A DNA stretch of 64,000 bases from DASTCZ01 sp963704455 (GTDB lineage Bacteria > Acidobacteriota > Terriglobia > Acidiferrales > UBA7541), in NCBI GenBank assembly GCA_963704455.1, contig OY969905.1, positions 1,178,001-1,242,000 on the forward strand. Reading direction: 5' to 3'. Below the pieces are notes generated by a model that saw only the letters and a program-made list of their open reading frames with translations, had not been told where the DNA came from and made no database searches. Shown one piece after another: positions 62,256 to 64,000 of this stretch (position 1 is the first letter of the stretch; the number at the start of each line of letters is the position of its first letter). Both the position numbers and the translations under genes were made by a program.

Positions 62256-64000
62256 ATGAGCGAAAAAATGTACGAAGCCGTCGTAATCGGAAGTGGTTTC
62301 GGCGGAGCGATCAACGCGTGCCGCCTGGCGCGGAAGTGGCCCGGCGGCCAAGTGCTCGTCCTTGAGCGCGGCAAACGCTATCCCATGGGCTCTTTCCCTC
62401 GCTCGCCGCATGACTTCGCGCGCAATTTCTGGTCGCTCTCTTCCGATTCAATGCGGCGCCCCGCGCACATCCGCAAAACCGCGGGCAACGATGATCTGCA
62501 CGGAATGTTCGACGTGCGCAATTACGGGCATATGGACGTCGTCATGAGCGCGGGTTTCGGCGGCGGGTCGCTGATTTATGCAAACGTTTTTATGCCGCCG
62601 CCCGATTGGGTGTTTAACGATCGCTGGCCCTCAACTTGTAAGAAACCCAATCTCCTTCCCTACTACGAAATTGCGAGGGATGTGCTTGGGTCCAGACCTG
62701 TCCCGGTTACACATGATCCACGCCGCCGTCTTCGCAAGACGGAGCTTTTTCAAAAGGCCGCGGCGAGCGCAGGGAAGAAGTCGGAGCTGGTGGATATCAA
62801 TGTTTTCTTCGGAAATGACTTTGCAAATCCGCTCACAATCGGCACACAGGAGAAAAATCGTTTCGGGGCGCTGCAGACGTCCTGTACGTATTGCGGCGAA
62901 TGCATCGTGGGCTGCAACTATCATGCGAAAAACACGACGGATCTGAATTATCTTTTCGTCGCCGAGCACCGCTTCAACGCCGAAGTGCGCACCGAGCATG
63001 TCGTTACGAAGATCGTCCCGCTCGGCAAAAGCGGGGCCGAAGACACCGACGCCGACGGCGCGAATGGCTACCGCGTCCATTTCCTCGATTTGACGCAGGG
63101 AGCGCCCGTTGCGGGGGCCGTCGTGACGCAACGCGTGATTGTCTCTGCCGGAACGCTGGGCACAACCGAACTCCTGCTCCGCGCGAAGCTGCACTCGAAG
63201 ACGCTGCCGCGCATCAGTAACAAGCTGGGGCAATCATTTTCCGGCAATGGTGATTTCCTGGAATTCGTGCTCGGAAGCCGCGAACCCGCGGATCCTAATT
63301 ATGGCCCGACGATCACGCAGCGCACTGACTACAATCTCTTCGCAGAGTTTGATCCCAACCACGCATTCATACTGGAAGATGCCAGCTATCCGACTCAGCT
63401 TGCGTGGTTTGTGGAAGGCGCGAAGCCCGGATTCCTTTGGCTTGGGCCACTCATCAGGACTGCGCGGGCAATCATCGCAAGAATTCAAAGATCCAAATCG
63501 CTGGGATCCATCGGCTTCGCTTTGGCCGACGTATTGATGTCCGACGTGTCTTATCACACCGCCGTGCTCCTCTGCATGGGACTGGACCGCTCGAACGGCG
63601 TGATGAGCCTCGATGAAAATCACAATCTGACGATTGATTGGCCATTCAGGGACAGCATGCCGCTTTACAAAGCGATTGAGAATGCGGGAGAAGGATTCCG
63701 CAAAGCCGTCGGCGCGGATGTATTTGCAGCACTTCCCACCTGGGATTGGCCGCTTCGAAAAAACATCACCGTTCACCCACTTGGTGGCTGCACCCTCGCA
63801 AATGATTCAAATCAGGGAGTCACCAGCGCGGACATCGCTACGTTTGGTCAAGTGTTCGAATACAAGGGACTTTATGTTGCCGACGGTTCCCTACTTCCTA
63901 CTGCTGCAGGCGCCAACCCTGTCGCCACGATTTCCGCGCTGTCCGAGCGCGTTGCTGAAGGAATCACGAAAATCCCCGCTGACCCAGATTTGGGCGCCTG
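62256..64000 (+). CDS. GMC-family oxidoreductase, second copy (cut by window end)
   Basis: At least 581 codons are present without a stop; the gene continues past the right edge. It has VVIGSGFGGAINACRLA, GFGGGSLIYANVFMPPP and HPLGGCTLAND plus VADGSLLPTAAGANPVATISALSER. The cysteine set is complete: C210-TY-C213-GE-C216-IVG-C220 followed by AKNTTDLNYL, resembling an Fe-S ligand pattern. It starts at ATG 62256 with GGGAGCAGG upstream, 43 bp after the first copy, of which it is a diverged paralogue. Confidence 0.9.
   Translation, partial: MSEKMYEAVVIGSGFGGAINACRLARKWPGGQVLVLERGKRYPMGSFPRSPHDFARNFWSLSSDSMRRPAHIRKTAGNDDLHGMFDVRNYGHMDVVMSAGFGGGSLIYANVFMPPPDWVFNDRWPSTCKKPNLLPYYEIARDVLGSRPVPVTHDPRRRLRKTELFQKAAASAGKKSELVDINVFFGNDFANPLTIGTQEKNRFGALQTSCTYCGECIVGCNYHAKNTTDLNYLFVAEHRFNAEVRTEHVVTKIVPLGKSGAEDTDADGANGYRVHFLDLTQGAPVAGAVVTQRVIVSAGTLGTTELLLRAKLHSKTLPRISNKLGQSFSGNGDFLEFVLGSREPADPNYGPTITQRTDYNLFAEFDPNHAFILEDASYPTQLAWFVEGAKPGFLWLGPLIRTARAIIARIQRSKSLGSIGFALADVLMSDVSYHTAVLLCMGLDRSNGVMSLDENHNLTIDWPFRDSMPLYKAIENAGEGFRKAVGADVFAALPTWDWPLRKNITVHPLGGCTLANDSNQGVTSADIATFGQVFEYKGLYVADGSLLPTAAGANPVATISALSERVAEGITKIPADPDLGA

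Overview
The window looks like a chromosomal piece of an Acidobacteriota genome (Acidobacteriia-like, moderately high GC). The main evidence is lineage-typical families: three consecutive long MacB/FtsX-type permeases of the acidobacterial 'ADOP' kind behind a PadR regulator, a protein with the acidobacterial VWFA-related domain, and several secreted proteins of unknown function resembling acidobacterial families. No rRNA, tRNA, CRISPR array, phage or intact insertion sequence is visible.

Layout. 1-737 (minus): CoxL (cut by the window edge) and CoxS of a molybdenum hydroxylase. 848-5579 (minus): a tight run of MocR/GntR regulator, thioesterase, pdxS, pdxT, LMW phosphatase/arsenate reductase and DtxR-type regulator, with an operator-like inverted repeat before the MocR gene. 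5658-11232: benzoate-CoA-ligase-like enzyme, LRV/HEAT-like protein, small coiled-coil protein, MBL hydrolase, YgfZ-like folate-binding protein, SugE/Gdx exporter and a lone nuoB. 11362-13026 (minus): a single-domain Clp-type AAA+ ATPase with a small partner. 13286-22107: alkyltransferase-like protein, ABC-2 exporter, membrane protein, ilvE, secreted propeller-like protein, PLD-like protein, aquaporin and Tat-secreted bicupin. 22163-26833 (minus): secreted M14 peptidase and VWFA protein. 27028-33000: pilT, recX, unknown protein, a repeat-rich gap, MCE/MlaD protein, DUF1569-like protein, MotA/TolQ/ExbB protein and a four-fold zinc ribbon protein. 33098-40207: alaS, then a murein module (lytic transglycosylase, AMIN amidase, secreted unknown). 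40208-40698: a palindromic repeat and a candidate small RNA with a strong terminator. 40699-49258: padR and three ADOP permeases. 49294-51481: Crp-like palindrome, hemerythrin-like protein and GltD-like flavoprotein. 51548-64000: a plus-strand run starting at a TTGACA promoter, with a membrane-inserted metallophosphoesterase, a 1284-residue Ser/Thr kinase fused to an AAA ATPase and helical repeats, two small membrane proteins, a calycin-like protein and two GMC oxidoreductases, the last cut by the window end.

The strongest signals beyond plain annotation are: (1) alaS carries an internal block of clearly different codon usage that coincides with the tRNA-recognition region; (2) a dispersed family of palindromic repeats around 29.5-29.7 kb and again at 40.3 kb; (3) a promoter-hairpin-terminator unit at 40.33-40.45 kb; (4) the metallophosphoesterase / kinase-ATPase / membrane / GMC array, a candidate undescribed signalling-linked oxidation system; (5) several operator-like sites (MocR, PadR, Crp type, 11-bp-phased TTCGAA). 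All functions are inferred from sequence reading alone.
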